Of a stretch of DNA of 64,000 bases, positions 42,704 through 51,389 are shown piece after piece. The stretch's first letter is position 1, and each line of letters starts with the position of its first letter. The stretch is from Pseudohalioglobus sediminis (lineage in GTDB: Bacteria; Pseudomonadota; Gammaproteobacteria; Pseudomonadales; Halieaceae): assembly GCF_008370495.1 (NCBI RefSeq), contig NZ_VTUX01000002.1, positions 310,001 to 374,000 on the forward strand. Reading direction: 5' to 3'. The notes beneath the pieces are model-generated. The model was not told the origin of the DNA. It ran no database searches and saw only the letters and a program-made list of their open reading frames with translations. A program made the position numbers and the translations under genes.

Positions 42704-45034
42704 TTGAGTATCGCTGCTCGATTCAGCGTCCTGCTGGCCGGCGTGGTGCTGCTGATCGGCGTATTGGCTGCCGTGTTTGCCGCACAGCGGGAATTCGCCG
42801 CCGGCCTGGCCGATCTCACCCTGCGCACGCAGGCGCGTTTGACCGGCAATCCTGGGCTGCAGTTTTTTATCTACAAGGCTGACGGCGAGTCACTGCAGCG
42901 ATCGCTGCAACCCTTCCTGGAGTCAGGGCCTGTCACCACAGCGCAGGCCTTCGACGGACTGGGCGAACTGATCACCACCGTCAAGCGCCCCGGGTCGAGG
43001 ACATTCCAGCCAGCGCCATTTCCCGTGGTGCGTCGCGACCTGCTCAGTCTCGACAGCGGTGTACTGTTTTTCGACAGCGACAGCGGCGCGCGCGAGCCAG
43101 TCAGCCTGCTGCGCACCCTGCTCAATGCTGATGCTCCCCTCTACCTGAGCCTGCCGGTGCTGACAGAAGCCAATACCGGAGCAGCGGGCCTGAGCGCCGC
43201 TGATTTCGCCAGTGCCCTGGTCAGCGGCAGCGGCAATGACAGCCAGCGCATCGCCGGTTATATCCATGTGCTCGCTGACCCCGGGGTACTGAACGCACCT
43301 GCAGTGAGAGCCGGCGCAGTGGTACTGCTGCTTTATTCGGGGCTGGCCCTGGTGTGCGCCCTGGCCACCTGGTTCCTGACACAAAAAATCACCCGCCCGC
43401 TGCGCGAACTGGCCGGTATGGCCGACGCCGTGGCCGCCGGTGAGATCAGCGACCCCATCCAGGTTGACGGCAGTGGTGAGTTGCAGGACATTGCCCGACT
43501 GTTCAACAGCGTGATAGAAGGCATCAAGGACTCACAGAAAGTCATGGAGACCGACAGGCGACTGCTGAGCCTGAAGGTACAGGAACGCAGCTCACAGCTC
43601 ACGCAACGCGATGCGGCACTGAGCCGCGCAGTCGAGGAAGCGAACGAGACCCGCGACCAACTGCAGCACCTGGCCAACTATGACAGTCTCACCAACCTGC
43701 CCAACCGCCGCCTGTTTACCGAGCAGCTCGAGTTGTTGCTGAAATTAAACCAGCGACACGGGCATACGCTGGCGCTGCTGTTCATCGACGTGGACGATTT
43801 CAAGCGCGTCAACGATTCACTGGGTATCAGTGCCGGTGACCAGATGCTGGTTGAGGTGGGTACACGACTGGCCAGCGCCGTGCGTGACAGTGACAGCATC
43901 GGCTTTTTCACTCATAGTGGCACCGGCATTGATGTAGCGCGACTCGGGGGCGATGAATTCACGGTTATTCTGAACCAGCTGGATGCGCCTGAATCGGCGA
44001 CCATTGTCGCCCGGCGACTGATCGCCAGCCTGACCCAGCCGCTGGAGGTCGACGGACACCGGCTATCGCTGCAGCCCACCATGGGGATTGCCATTGCCCC
44101 CACGGACGGCAAGGATGTCGAGAGCCTGCTCAAAGCGGCGAGCACTGCCCGGCATCACGCCGCTCGCAGCGGCAGCGACGAACGCTTCGCTGTCTACCGC
44201 AGTAACATGGGGCAACAGGGAGCAGAGCGCCTGCGCCTGGAATCGGACCTTCGCCAGGCCCTGCAGGAGGACGGCCTGAGCCTGCATTACCAGCCGCAGG
44301 TAGACACCAATTCCGGATCAGTAGTGGGCGCAGAGGCGCTGCTGCGCTGGACACACCCGCAGCTTGGCGACATTCCCCCCGGCCGCTTTGTCAGTCTTGC
44401 CGAGGACGCGGGCATGATGAATGAGCTGGGCGACTGGGTGCTGCGCAAGGCCTGTCGGCAGGTCAGCGAATTCAATCGCGAAGGCGTCAAACTGGGCAAA
44501 GTCGCGATCAACATCTCCGCCGAGCAATTTTCCCCTGCCTTTGTCGACAGTGTGCGCGCCACCATTGATGAAACCGGGATCGACCCCGGGCAGCTGGAAC
44601 TGGGTCTGACCGAAGCGGTCATGAGCAGCAATGCGCCGGAAACCGTCAGTGCCCTGCGCAGCCTGAAGGAAAGCGGTATTTATTTATCCGTGGACGATTT
44701 CGGCACCGGCTACTCACCGCTGAACTACCTGAGCCAGTACCCCCTGGACGAATTGAAAATCGATCGCAGCTTCCTGCTCGAGGCGGGGCGTTCAAAGACC
44801 GGCGCCAACCTGGTGGTGGCGATCATCGCGATGGCGCACAGCCTGGGGTTGCGAGTGCTGGCCACGGGCGTGGAGACAGAGTCGCAGTTCCACTTTCTTA
44901 CCGCCCACGGCGCCAGCCTGATACAGGGTTACCTGTTCAGCAAGCCGGTCTCGGCGGAAGCGCTCAAACCCATGCTGTCGCCCTGGCATTTCGTAGACCA
45001 GCTGCAAAGCCTTGCTGCGGCAGCGGCCGACTAG
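42704..45034 (+). CDS. Membrane GGDEF-EAL cyclic-di-GMP protein
   Basis: This 776-residue protein has a membrane helix near residues 8-26, a periplasmic sensory region to about 205, a second helix (about 207-226), a HAMP-like segment, a coiled coil (about 270-325), a GGDEF domain with the intact motif at residues 415-419, and an EAL domain with Glu544-Ala-Leu and DDFGTGYSPLNYL. Both halves keep catalytic-looking motifs, so it could make or degrade c-di-GMP depending on signal. The start is TTG, since a stop codon lies six codons upstream and no ATG lies nearby. It stands alone, convergent with the DHH gene. Confidence 0.88.
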   Translation: MSIAARFSVLLAGVVLLIGVLAAVFAAQREFAAGLADLTLRTQARLTGNPGLQFFIYKADGESLQRSLQPFLESGPVTTAQAFDGLGELITTVKRPGSRTFQPAPFPVVRRDLLSLDSGVLFFDSDSGAREPVSLLRTLLNADAPLYLSLPVLTEANTGAAGLSAADFASALVSGSGNDSQRIAGYIHVLADPGVLNAPAVRAGAVVLLLYSGLALVCALATWFLTQKITRPLRELAGMADAVAAGEISDPIQVDGSGELQDIARLFNSVIEGIKDSQKVMETDRRLLSLKVQERSSQLTQRDAALSRAVEEANETRDQLQHLANYDSLTNLPNRRLFTEQLELLLKLNQRHGHTLALLFIDVDDFKRVNDSLGISAGDQMLVEVGTRLASAVRDSDSIGFFTHSGTGIDVARLGGDEFTVILNQLDAPESATIVARRLIASLTQPLEVDGHRLSLQPTMGIAIAPTDGKDVESLLKAASTARHHAARSGSDERFAVYRSNMGQQGAERLRLESDLRQALQEDGLSLHYQPQVDTNSGSVVGAEALLRWTHPQLGDIPPGRFVSLAEDAGMMNELGDWVLRKACRQVSEFNREGVKLGKVAINISAEQFSPAFVDSVRATIDETGIDPGQLELGLTEAVMSSNAPETVSALRSLKESGIYLSVDDFGTGYSPLNYLSQYPLDELKIDRSFLLEAGRSKTGANLVVAIIAMAHSLGLRVLATGVETESQFHFLTAHGASLIQGYLFSKPVSAEALKPMLSPWHFVDQLQSLAAAAAD

Positions 45035-45063
45035 CTTGGCTGACGCCCCCGGCAGAAGGTCGC

Positions 45064-46020
45064 CTAGGCACCGTAGGCTGCATTGATGGCACTGACAAAC
45101 CCGTCCAGGCTGTCGACCGGCAGGTCATTGATGCCAGCCGCGGCCGCCCTGCCCCCACCCGTGGGGAACTGCATGCACAACTCTGCCGCACCCTGCTTGT
45201 TGCTGAGTGGCGCGCGCACACTCACCAGGTAATTGCCATTGGCTTTTTGCGTCAGTACCGCGTGGGCCCGTTGCGGGTTCCCTGTGGCCAGGTCGTTACT
45301 GAAAACGCCGCTGACGCGGCGCGCCCAGGCCTCGTCAGGCAACATGAATACGGCAACCGAGTCATTCACATGGGTTGGCTGCAGCGCTTCTGCGGCGGCC
45401 ATGTCCTCATCATAGCCAAGGCTGAGGCGCTGGAAATCAGCGGATTCATGCACGAATGCCAGGGGTGAACCCGCTTCGTAGAGTTTGCGATAGAGCTCCT
45501 CGGGGTCGAAGTGCAGGTCCTCGATGGACGGTCCGTAACCGTTGTAATTGATACAGATACCCAGGCGCTCCAGCGCCGTGAGGTCAGCCTCTGCCAGCGC
45601 CAGGGTTTTACCCAACTTGCGTGCCGTGTCCTTGAGGTTATCGCCGAAGGCACCGGCAACGGCCCACTGCGCATGGGCGCCATCAAGGTGACCGTTAACC
45701 AGCACTGCGGTGCAGACATCGGGCGCCTCATTGATAAGGCTGGTCAGGCCGGGGTGCTCCGGGATATCACCGGGGTAGTGGTGGTCCACGTAAAACACCT
45801 GTGCATCGTTGTTTAACGCCTGCTCCAGATCGGCCTTGTTCTTGTCCATCGAAACATCGAGAACCGTAATGCGATCCCCGGGCTCCGCCTGTACACGCTT
45901 CATCAGGTTGATGTCGCGCTTGACTCCGGTAACCAGTTTGGCATCCCGGGGCTCAGCCAGGCGCAGTTGCAGCAGTGCACAGATGCCGTCGGCATCACCG
46001 TTGAACAGATCGTAATCCAT
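45064..46020 (-). CDS. DHH family phosphoesterase
   Basis: This 318-residue protein has the DHH-family metal motifs: FNGDADG with Asp9 and Asp11, VLDVS with Asp55, the DHH triad at residues 79-81 in FYVDHHYPG, and a C-terminal DHHA1-type GGGRAAAAG around residue 290. Relatives such as NrnA hydrolyse short oligoribonucleotides and also adenosine 3',5'-bisphosphate (pAp). It follows sat on the same strand after 63 bases, so it may remove the pAp left when PAPS is used. That is inference; nanoRNase or another phosphodiesterase role is equally possible. A GACGCC/GGCGTC stem lies in the gap before its start. Confidence 0.85.
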   Translation of the reverse strand: MDYDLFNGDADGICALLQLRLAEPRDAKLVTGVKRDINLMKRVQAEPGDRITVLDVSMDKNKADLEQALNNDAQVFYVDHHYPGDIPEHPGLTSLINEAPDVCTAVLVNGHLDGAHAQWAVAGAFGDNLKDTARKLGKTLALAEADLTALERLGICINYNGYGPSIEDLHFDPEELYRKLYEAGSPLAFVHESADFQRLSLGYDEDMAAAEALQPTHVNDSVAVFMLPDEAWARRVSGVFSNDLATGNPQRAHAVLTQKANGNYLVSVRAPLSNKQGAAELCMQFPTGGGRAAAAGINDLPVDSLDGFVSAINAAYGA

Positions 46021-46083
46021 GGTTTCTCCCGTGAGGAAGCCGACGCCACCATGCCGGCGGCGTCAGCGGGCTTGTGCAGGTGC

Positions 46084-47271
46084 CTAGCTATCCAGAGACT
46101 GGTAGTAGTCGGAGAGGATTTTGGCGACTTCAGGCCGTGAAAACTCAGGCGGCGGCGCAATGCCCTTGCCCAGCATTTCCCGCACAGCGGTACCGGACAG
46201 CAGCACGAAATCCTCTTTCTCATGGTCGGGCGCGTCGCGCATCATCACCACCTTGTTGAGCTTCTTGCTGTAGGCAGTGTGATCGGCCTTGTAGATTTCC
46301 AGCTCCAGGGCGTCGTCCGGCACTTCTTCGTCAAAGATAGTCTGCGCGTCGAAGCCGCCGTAATAATCACCGACACCGGCGTGGTCACGCCCGACGATAA
46401 GGTGTGAGCAGCCGCAGTTCTGGCGGAACACGGCATGCAGGACGGCTTCGCGCGGGCCGGCGTACAGCATGTCGAAGCCATACCCGGTCACCATCACGGT
46501 ATTGGGTGGGAAATACACCTCTACCATCTTGCGGATGGCGGCGTCGCGCACATCGGCGGGAATATCACCCGGCTTCAGTTTGCCCAACAGCATGTGCACC
46601 AGGATTCCATCTGCGCCGAGGTCATCCATGGCCATGCGGCAGAGTTCCTCGTGGGCGCGGTGCATCGGGTTGCGCGTCTGGAAGGCCACAACCTTGTCCC
46701 AGCCGCGCTCGGCAATCTCGTTGCGAATTTCCACCGCGGTGCGGAAGGTATCGGGGAAGTCAGTCTGGAAATAGGAAAAATTCAGCACCTGGATAGGGCC
46801 CGACAGCATGGTCCTGCCCAGTGACTTGAATGTGGCCACGCCGGGATGTTCCGGGTCGAGGGTACGGAAAATCTTCTCAGCCATGAAATCGATCTGTTCG
46901 TCGGACACGCTCTCCACGGATTCCACGTCCATGATGGCCAGCACCGGGTGACCCTCGACATTGGGGTCTCGCAGCGCAATCCGGGAACCTGCTTCAACGC
47001 CGCTTTCATCGGTCAGGTTTACCACGGGCACCGGGAAAAACAGGCCCGAAGCAGTGTGCATGTTCTCGGCCACTGACATGGCGTCTGCCAGGTTCATATA
47101 GCCTGCCAGGGGGTTGAAGTAACCACCACCGAGCATCACGGCATTGGCGGCGGCGGCTGAATTGAGCAACAGCGCCGGCAGGTTTTCCGCTTCCGCTACA
47201 AGTGCGTGGCGCCGGTCACTGTCATACACAAACAGCGGATTGAGTTCGTCTGACCCATGGGGCTTGATCAT
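46084..47271 (-). CDS. sat: Sulfate adenylyltransferase (ATP sulfurylase), Sat type
   Basis: This 395-residue protein is a monomer-type ATP sulfurylase with the PUA-like N-terminus and catalytic domain. The key motifs are QTRNPMHRAH at 198-207 and GRDHAG at 294-299, with the C-terminal SGTAVREML. It forms APS from sulfate and ATP, the first step of sulfate assimilation. It starts 12 bases after the cysC stop, with AGGAGATA upstream, so both enzymes are made together. The organism uses Sat here rather than CysDN; no reductase genes are in the window. Confidence 0.94.
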   Translation of the reverse strand: MIKPHGSDELNPLFVYDSDRRHALVAEAENLPALLLNSAAAANAVMLGGGYFNPLAGYMNLADAMSVAENMHTASGLFFPVPVVNLTDESGVEAGSRIALRDPNVEGHPVLAIMDVESVESVSDEQIDFMAEKIFRTLDPEHPGVATFKSLGRTMLSGPIQVLNFSYFQTDFPDTFRTAVEIRNEIAERGWDKVVAFQTRNPMHRAHEELCRMAMDDLGADGILVHMLLGKLKPGDIPADVRDAAIRKMVEVYFPPNTVMVTGYGFDMLYAGPREAVLHAVFRQNCGCSHLIVGRDHAGVGDYYGGFDAQTIFDEEVPDDALELEIYKADHTAYSKKLNKVVMMRDAPDHEKEDFVLLSGTAVREMLGKGIAPPPEFSRPEVAKILSDYYQSLDS

Positions 47272-47283
47272 TATTATCTCCTG

Positions 47284-47901
47284 TTACTTGTTGACGATGC
47301 CGCGCTCTCGCAGCACAGCCAGAATCTGTTCGACCTCTTCCTGCAGCGACTGCTTGTCGGAATGCAGGTGAATTTCAGGGTTTGCAGGCGCCTCGTAGGG
47401 ATCATCAATACCGGTGAAATTCTTGATCTCGCCAGCACGGGCTTTCTTGTACAGACCTTTCGGGTCACGTGCCTCGGCTGCCTCGAGCGAGCAGTCGACG
47501 AAAATCTCGATGAAATCCATGCCGGCATCTTCATGCAACTGGCGAACCTGGTCGCGATCGGCACGGTAGGGGCTGATGAAACTGGACAGGGCTATCTGCC
47601 CGGCATCGACGAAAAGCTTCGCCACCTCGCCGATACGGCGAATGTTCTCGGTGCGGTCCTCGGCGGAAAAGCCCAGGTTCTTGTTGATACCCATGCGCAC
47701 ATTGTCGCCATCGAGGCGGTAGGACAGGATACCCATCTCATGCAGTGTCCCTTCCAGTTCGACCGCAACGGTGCTCTTGCCGGAGCCGGACAAGCCGGTG
47801 AACCAGAGCGTGGCGCCGCGGTGTCCCAGCAGTTTTTCACGATGCGCACGGGTGATGTCTCCCTCGTGCCAGTGTACGTTGGTGGCTTTTTGCTCTGCCA
47901 T
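47284..47901 (-). CDS. cysC: Adenylylsulfate kinase
   Basis: This 205-residue protein has Walker [10 protein letters not shown] (residues 36-44), the YRLDGDNVR substrate loop and [13 protein letters not shown], the hallmarks of APS kinase, which phosphorylates APS to PAPS. I start it at the ATG at 47901 ([14 protein letters not shown]), the usual N-terminus; the frame is open further upstream into the intergenic region but without similarity. It is first in the cysC-sat-DHH unit and divergent from a LysR gene across 158 bases with a LysR-type palindrome. Confidence 0.95.
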   Translation of the reverse strand: MAEQKATNVHWHEGDITRAHREKLLGHRGATLWFTGLSGSGKSTVAVELEGTLHEMGILSYRLDGDNVRMGINKNLGFSAEDRTENIRRIGEVAKLFVDAGQIALSSFISPYRADRDQVRQLHEDAGMDFIEIFVDCSLEAAEARDPKGLYKKARAGEIKNFTGIDDPYEAPANPEIHLHSDKQSLQEEVEQILAVLRERGIVNK

Positions 47902-48021
47902 GAATACTGTCCTCTTATGATTGCTAGCTACAGCGCGCCCGGCATACCGGCCAACTGCATTCCGAAGCGCAGGGTACGGCCATTGGAGCCATATGTAAAA
48001 CAGGATATTATGGAAAGCGCC

Positions 48022-48036
48022 ATCGGATTTTCCGAT
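48022..48036. promoter_or_regulatory. LysR-type operator palindrome upstream of cysC and LysR
   Basis: ATCGGATTTTCCGAT is a perfect 6-3-6 inverted repeat with a T-N11-A core. It ends 23 bases before the LysR start and about 120 bases upstream of cysC, an appropriate place for autorepression and divergent control. Confidence 0.6.
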
Positions 48037-48059
48037 AGTCATACCAAACCGGGCCAGCA

Positions 48060-48944
48060 ATGAAATACACCTTGCGACAATTACAGATTTTCATCGAAGT
48101 GGCGCGCCTGCAAAGCATCTCCGGGGCGGCAAAAAACCTGCACATGTCACAGTCCGCGGCCAGCGAGGCCTTGCAGTCGCTTGAACACGCCTACGAGATC
48201 GCCCTCTTCGACCGGGCCCGCAACAAGCTGGCACTGAACGCGGTGGGCCAGACCGTGCGCAAGGAGGCGCAATCACTGCTTGATCACGCGCTCAGTTTTG
48301 AAGAGGTCCTGAAGTCGCATAAAGAGCTGGGCCACATAAAGGTGGGCGCCAGCTTTACCATTGGCAATCACCTCGCTACCCGCTACCTGGCGGGTTACCT
48401 GTCGCAATACCCGCAGGCGGACGTCGGGCTGGAAATCGCCAACACCCCCGAGATCGTCGCCAAAGTGCTGGATTACCAGGTCGATATCGGCATGATCGAG
48501 GGTGAAGTGCAGCACCGTGAGTTGCAACTCATCCCCTGGCGACAGGACGAACTGGTGGTGTTTTGCGCCGCGCACCATCCCCTGGCCCAGCAGCGCAGCC
48601 TGTCTACGCGCGACATCAAGGAGGCTGCCTGGATACTGCGGGAACCGGATTCGGGCGCGCGCCAGACCTTCGACAAGGCCATGGCCGGCCTGCTGCCCGA
48701 TCTCAACGTGTACATGGAGTTTCACCACAACGAAGCGATCAAGAATGCGGTGGAATCCGGCCTCGGTATAGGCTGCCTGTCGCGCATTGTGCTGCAGCGT
48801 AACTTCGACAACGGAGACCTGGTGCCACTGGCCCTGCCGCGACGGGACATGCGCCGCACCTTCTACTTTGCCCTGCCGCGCAAGCGCTACCCACTGGAAT
48901 CGGTACAGTTCTGGATGGACAACTGCCGCTCCCTGGACGCCTAG
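48060..48944 (+). CDS. LysR family transcriptional regulator, divergent from cysC
   Basis: This 294-residue protein has an N-terminal HTH with [20 protein letters not shown] and [20 protein letters not shown], then a co-inducer domain with [20 protein letters not shown], typical of the CysL/CbbR-like branch. It faces the cysC-sat-DHH unit and has a palindrome just before its start, so it probably controls sulfate activation and itself. The DNA-binding and effector domains have normal length. The effector is not known; an O-acetylserine-like or sulfur metabolite is possible by analogy. Confidence 0.9.
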   Translation: MKYTLRQLQIFIEVARLQSISGAAKNLHMSQSAASEALQSLEHAYEIALFDRARNKLALNAVGQTVRKEAQSLLDHALSFEEVLKSHKELGHIKVGASFTIGNHLATRYLAGYLSQYPQADVGLEIANTPEIVAKVLDYQVDIGMIEGEVQHRELQLIPWRQDELVVFCAAHHPLAQQRSLSTRDIKEAAWILREPDSGARQTFDKAMAGLLPDLNVYMEFHHNEAIKNAVESGLGIGCLSRIVLQRNFDNGDLVPLALPRRDMRRTFYFALPRKRYPLESVQFWMDNCRSLDA

Positions 48945-49064
48945 GGCAAGACTACTGGCCATGCCCCCTGCCCCGTCCGGCCTGCGGCAGCGCGAACGAG
49001 CGGGGCTAACACGGCGTAATGCATTCGTATTAGAATCGGGGTTTTATCCAGGACCCGACAACTG

Positions 49065-49721
49065 ATGACAGCCGCGGCGAACAGGCATGCCCAGAGGTCG
49101 GCAGAAACCCGGCGCCGCTTCATTGCCACTGCGCAAAAACTGTTTGCAACGCGCAGCATCGACGGCGTCTCCGTGAACCAGCTGACCGCGGCAGCCGGCC
49201 AGAGAAACCGCAACGCCCTGCAGTACCATTTCGGCGGCAAGGAAGGCCTGGTCCAGGCAATCCTGGACACCCACGCCGATGCCGTCGGCGAGCTACGCCG
49301 GGCCTACACCAGTGCTACCAACCTGTCTGCACTGACACCTGCAGAGGCGGCCGCGCGGGTCCTGGTAATACCGCTGCAACAATACCTGGACGCGCACCCG
49401 GAGGGTGTCTACTACGTGCAGATACTGTCCCAACTGGCGGCGACCAACAGTAACCGGACCAATCCGCAGTCACGATCCAGGCTGACTTTCCGTGATATCC
49501 CCGAGCTGGAGCGACTAATGGGTGGCGCCATGGCGCATCTCGAACCCGCCGAGGCGCGCAGGCGACTGTTCCTGGTGATCAGCATTACCTTTCACGGCAT
49601 TGCCGACAGCTGCAGGGCCGCGCCCGGGAACAGCGCTGCCGGAAGGCGCGAGCGTTCGGCATTACTGCAACAGGTCATCGCCTGTATCAGCGCACTGATG
49701 GCCGCCCCCGCGCGCGACTAG
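49065..49721 (+). CDS. TetR family transcriptional regulator
   Basis: This 218-residue protein has an N-terminal HTH region, AETRRRFIATAQKLFATRSI, then VNQLTAAAGQRNRNALQYHF, the TetR DNA-recognition helix, and a helical ligand domain. It is followed by the DNA polymerase IV gene with one base between stop and start, so they are one transcription unit, which is unusual. The ligand and targets are unknown; it may regulate itself and dinB. Confidence 0.87.
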   Translation: MTAAANRHAQRSAETRRRFIATAQKLFATRSIDGVSVNQLTAAAGQRNRNALQYHFGGKEGLVQAILDTHADAVGELRRAYTSATNLSALTPAEAAARVLVIPLQQYLDAHPEGVYYVQILSQLAATNSNRTNPQSRSRLTFRDIPELERLMGGAMAHLEPAEARRRLFLVISITFHGIADSCRAAPGNSAAGRRERSALLQQVIACISALMAAPARD

Positions 49722-49722
49722 C

Positions 49723-50814
49723 ATGGCGAATACCCGCAAGATCATTCACGTCGACGCCGACTCATTCTACGCCTCGGTAGAGATGCGGGAAGATCCCTCG
49801 TTGCGCAACAGGCCCCTCGCAGTCGGAGGCAGTGCAGAGGGACGTGGCGTGATCGCCACCTGCAACTACGAGGCGCGCGCCTTCGGTGTGCACTCGGCCA
49901 TGTCCAGCCGGGTGGCGTTGCGCCGCTGCCCACAGCTAGTGATCGTGAAGCCGCGCTTTGAGCTGTACCGACAGGTGTCCCGCCAGTTCCACGACGTGTT
50001 CAGGCGCTATACCGACCGCATCGAACCGCTCAGCCTGGACGAGGCCTACCTGGACGTGAGCGACTGCACGGACTGCCAGGGCAGCGCCACACGCATTGCC
50101 GAGGCCATCCGCAGACAGATCAGGGAAGAACTCCAGCTCACCGTTTCTGCCGGTGTCGCGCCCAACAAGTTTCTGGCCAAGGTCGGCAGTGACTGGGACA
50201 AGCCCGACGGGTGCTTCACCATCGCGCCGCAGGATGTGGCGGACTTCGTGCGTGACCTGCCGGTCTCGCGTATCAACGGCGTGGGCGCCGTCACCGCGTC
50301 CCGACTGGCAAAGCTGGGGGCCCGCACCTGTGGCGAACTGCAGCAGGTCCCGTTGACCCTGTTGCTGCGGCACTTCGGCAAGTATGGTTCCAGGCTGGCG
50401 CAACTGGCGCAGGGAATCGACAACCGGGAGGTAAAAACCAGCCGTATCCGCAAGTCGATCTCGGTTGAGAATACTTACCGCGAGGACATCGATTCGCCGC
50501 AGGCGATGGATGCGGCGCTGGCGGCGCTACTGGATGAACTGGAGACCCGCTTTCACCGGATCGAAGAGCAGTACCGGCCCAGCAAGCGCCTGGTCAAGGT
50601 ACGTTTTAACGACTTCTCCCGCACCACCGTTGAGGAACTGATTCCCGAGAACGGCGACCACTGGCTCAACACCGGTGCCTACCACGCCCTGCTGCGACAA
50701 GCCTGGGAGCGAGGGCGCAAACCGGTGCGACTGCTCGGTGCCGGGTTGCGCCTGGCGCCGCGACGCGCCGATGACCACGAGCAGCTGGCGCTGTTTGGCG
50801 AAGACGCGGACTGA
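49723..50814 (+). CDS. dinB: DNA polymerase IV (Y-family)
   Basis: This 363-residue protein is full length for DinB. It has the N-terminal catalytic HVDADSFYASVE (Asp11, Asp13), the palm motif SLDEAYLDVS (Asp106, Glu107) and the little-finger domain with KSISVENTYREDI. It performs translesion synthesis. The gene directly follows the TetR gene and converges with the Lrp gene (6 bases between stops). I saw no clear LexA box just upstream, so regulation may come from the TetR promoter. Confidence 0.94.
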   Translation: MANTRKIIHVDADSFYASVEMREDPSLRNRPLAVGGSAEGRGVIATCNYEARAFGVHSAMSSRVALRRCPQLVIVKPRFELYRQVSRQFHDVFRRYTDRIEPLSLDEAYLDVSDCTDCQGSATRIAEAIRRQIREELQLTVSAGVAPNKFLAKVGSDWDKPDGCFTIAPQDVADFVRDLPVSRINGVGAVTASRLAKLGARTCGELQQVPLTLLLRHFGKYGSRLAQLAQGIDNREVKTSRIRKSISVENTYREDIDSPQAMDAALAALLDELETRFHRIEEQYRPSKRLVKVRFNDFSRTTVEELIPENGDHWLNTGAYHALLRQAWERGRKPVRLLGAGLRLAPRRADDHEQLALFGEDAD

Positions 50815-50820
50815 ACGCTG

Positions 50821-51261
50821 TCAGCCCTGCCGGCGGTCGAACTTGGTAGACAGGACAATCGCAGAATCCGTATCACGTACGCCCTCAAGCGCTCCGATAC
50901 GGTCCAGGCTGGCGTCCAGTTCGGCCGGCGATCCGACCCGCATGATAGCAACCAGGTCAATTTTGCCGCTGACCGTATAGAGCGCTTCTACCTCGGGCAT
51001 ACGCTGCAGGGCGGCGACAATGGGCGTGCTGTAGTGCGGATCGACCACCAGGTTGACATAGGCCTGGAAGGTCGCCGACTGGTAGCTGCTGCCCAGCTTG
51101 ACCTGGTAACCGGCAATCACACCGCTGGTTTCGAGGTGACCCAGGCGTTTTTGCACGGTAGTGCGCGACAGGCCAAGTTCCCGGGCCAGCTCGGATATGG
51201 TTTGCCGGGCATTGCGTTGCAGCGCCTGTAGCAGTCGCCGGTCATTACGGATCAGGTCCAT
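50821..51261 (-). CDS. Lrp/AsnC family transcriptional regulator
   Basis: This 146-residue protein has the N-terminal HTH LLQALQRNARQTISELAREL with LSRTTVQKRLGHLETSGVI, then the RAM effector domain with VDPHYSTPIVAALQRMPEV. It is divergent from the decarboxylase-like gene across 128 bases that contain a perfect 15-base palindrome, so it most likely regulates that gene and itself in response to an amino acid such as ornithine or lysine. The effector is inference. Confidence 0.9.
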   Translation of the reverse strand: MDLIRNDRRLLQALQRNARQTISELARELGLSRTTVQKRLGHLETSGVIAGYQVKLGSSYQSATFQAYVNLVVDPHYSTPIVAALQRMPEVEALYTVSGKIDLVAIMRVGSPAELDASLDRIGALEGVRDTDSAIVLSTKFDRRQG

Positions 51262-51285
51262 GATGTCTCACTATGACTCACTCAC

Positions 51286-51300
51286 TGGTCAATTTGACCA
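51286..51300. promoter_or_regulatory. Lrp-type operator palindrome
   Basis: TGGTCAATTTGACCA is a perfect 7-1-7 inverted repeat centred between the divergent Lrp and decarboxylase genes. A related imperfect half-site, TCAAATTAACCA, lies next to it at 51309-51320, as expected for cooperative Lrp binding. Confidence 0.7.
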
Positions 51301-51389
51301 CATAAGCATCAAATTAACCAGTTTTTGCAACTGTTCGCTGAACACGCGTCTCGGCCAGAATTGCCCTATAACAACACCGAGGTGGTGCC

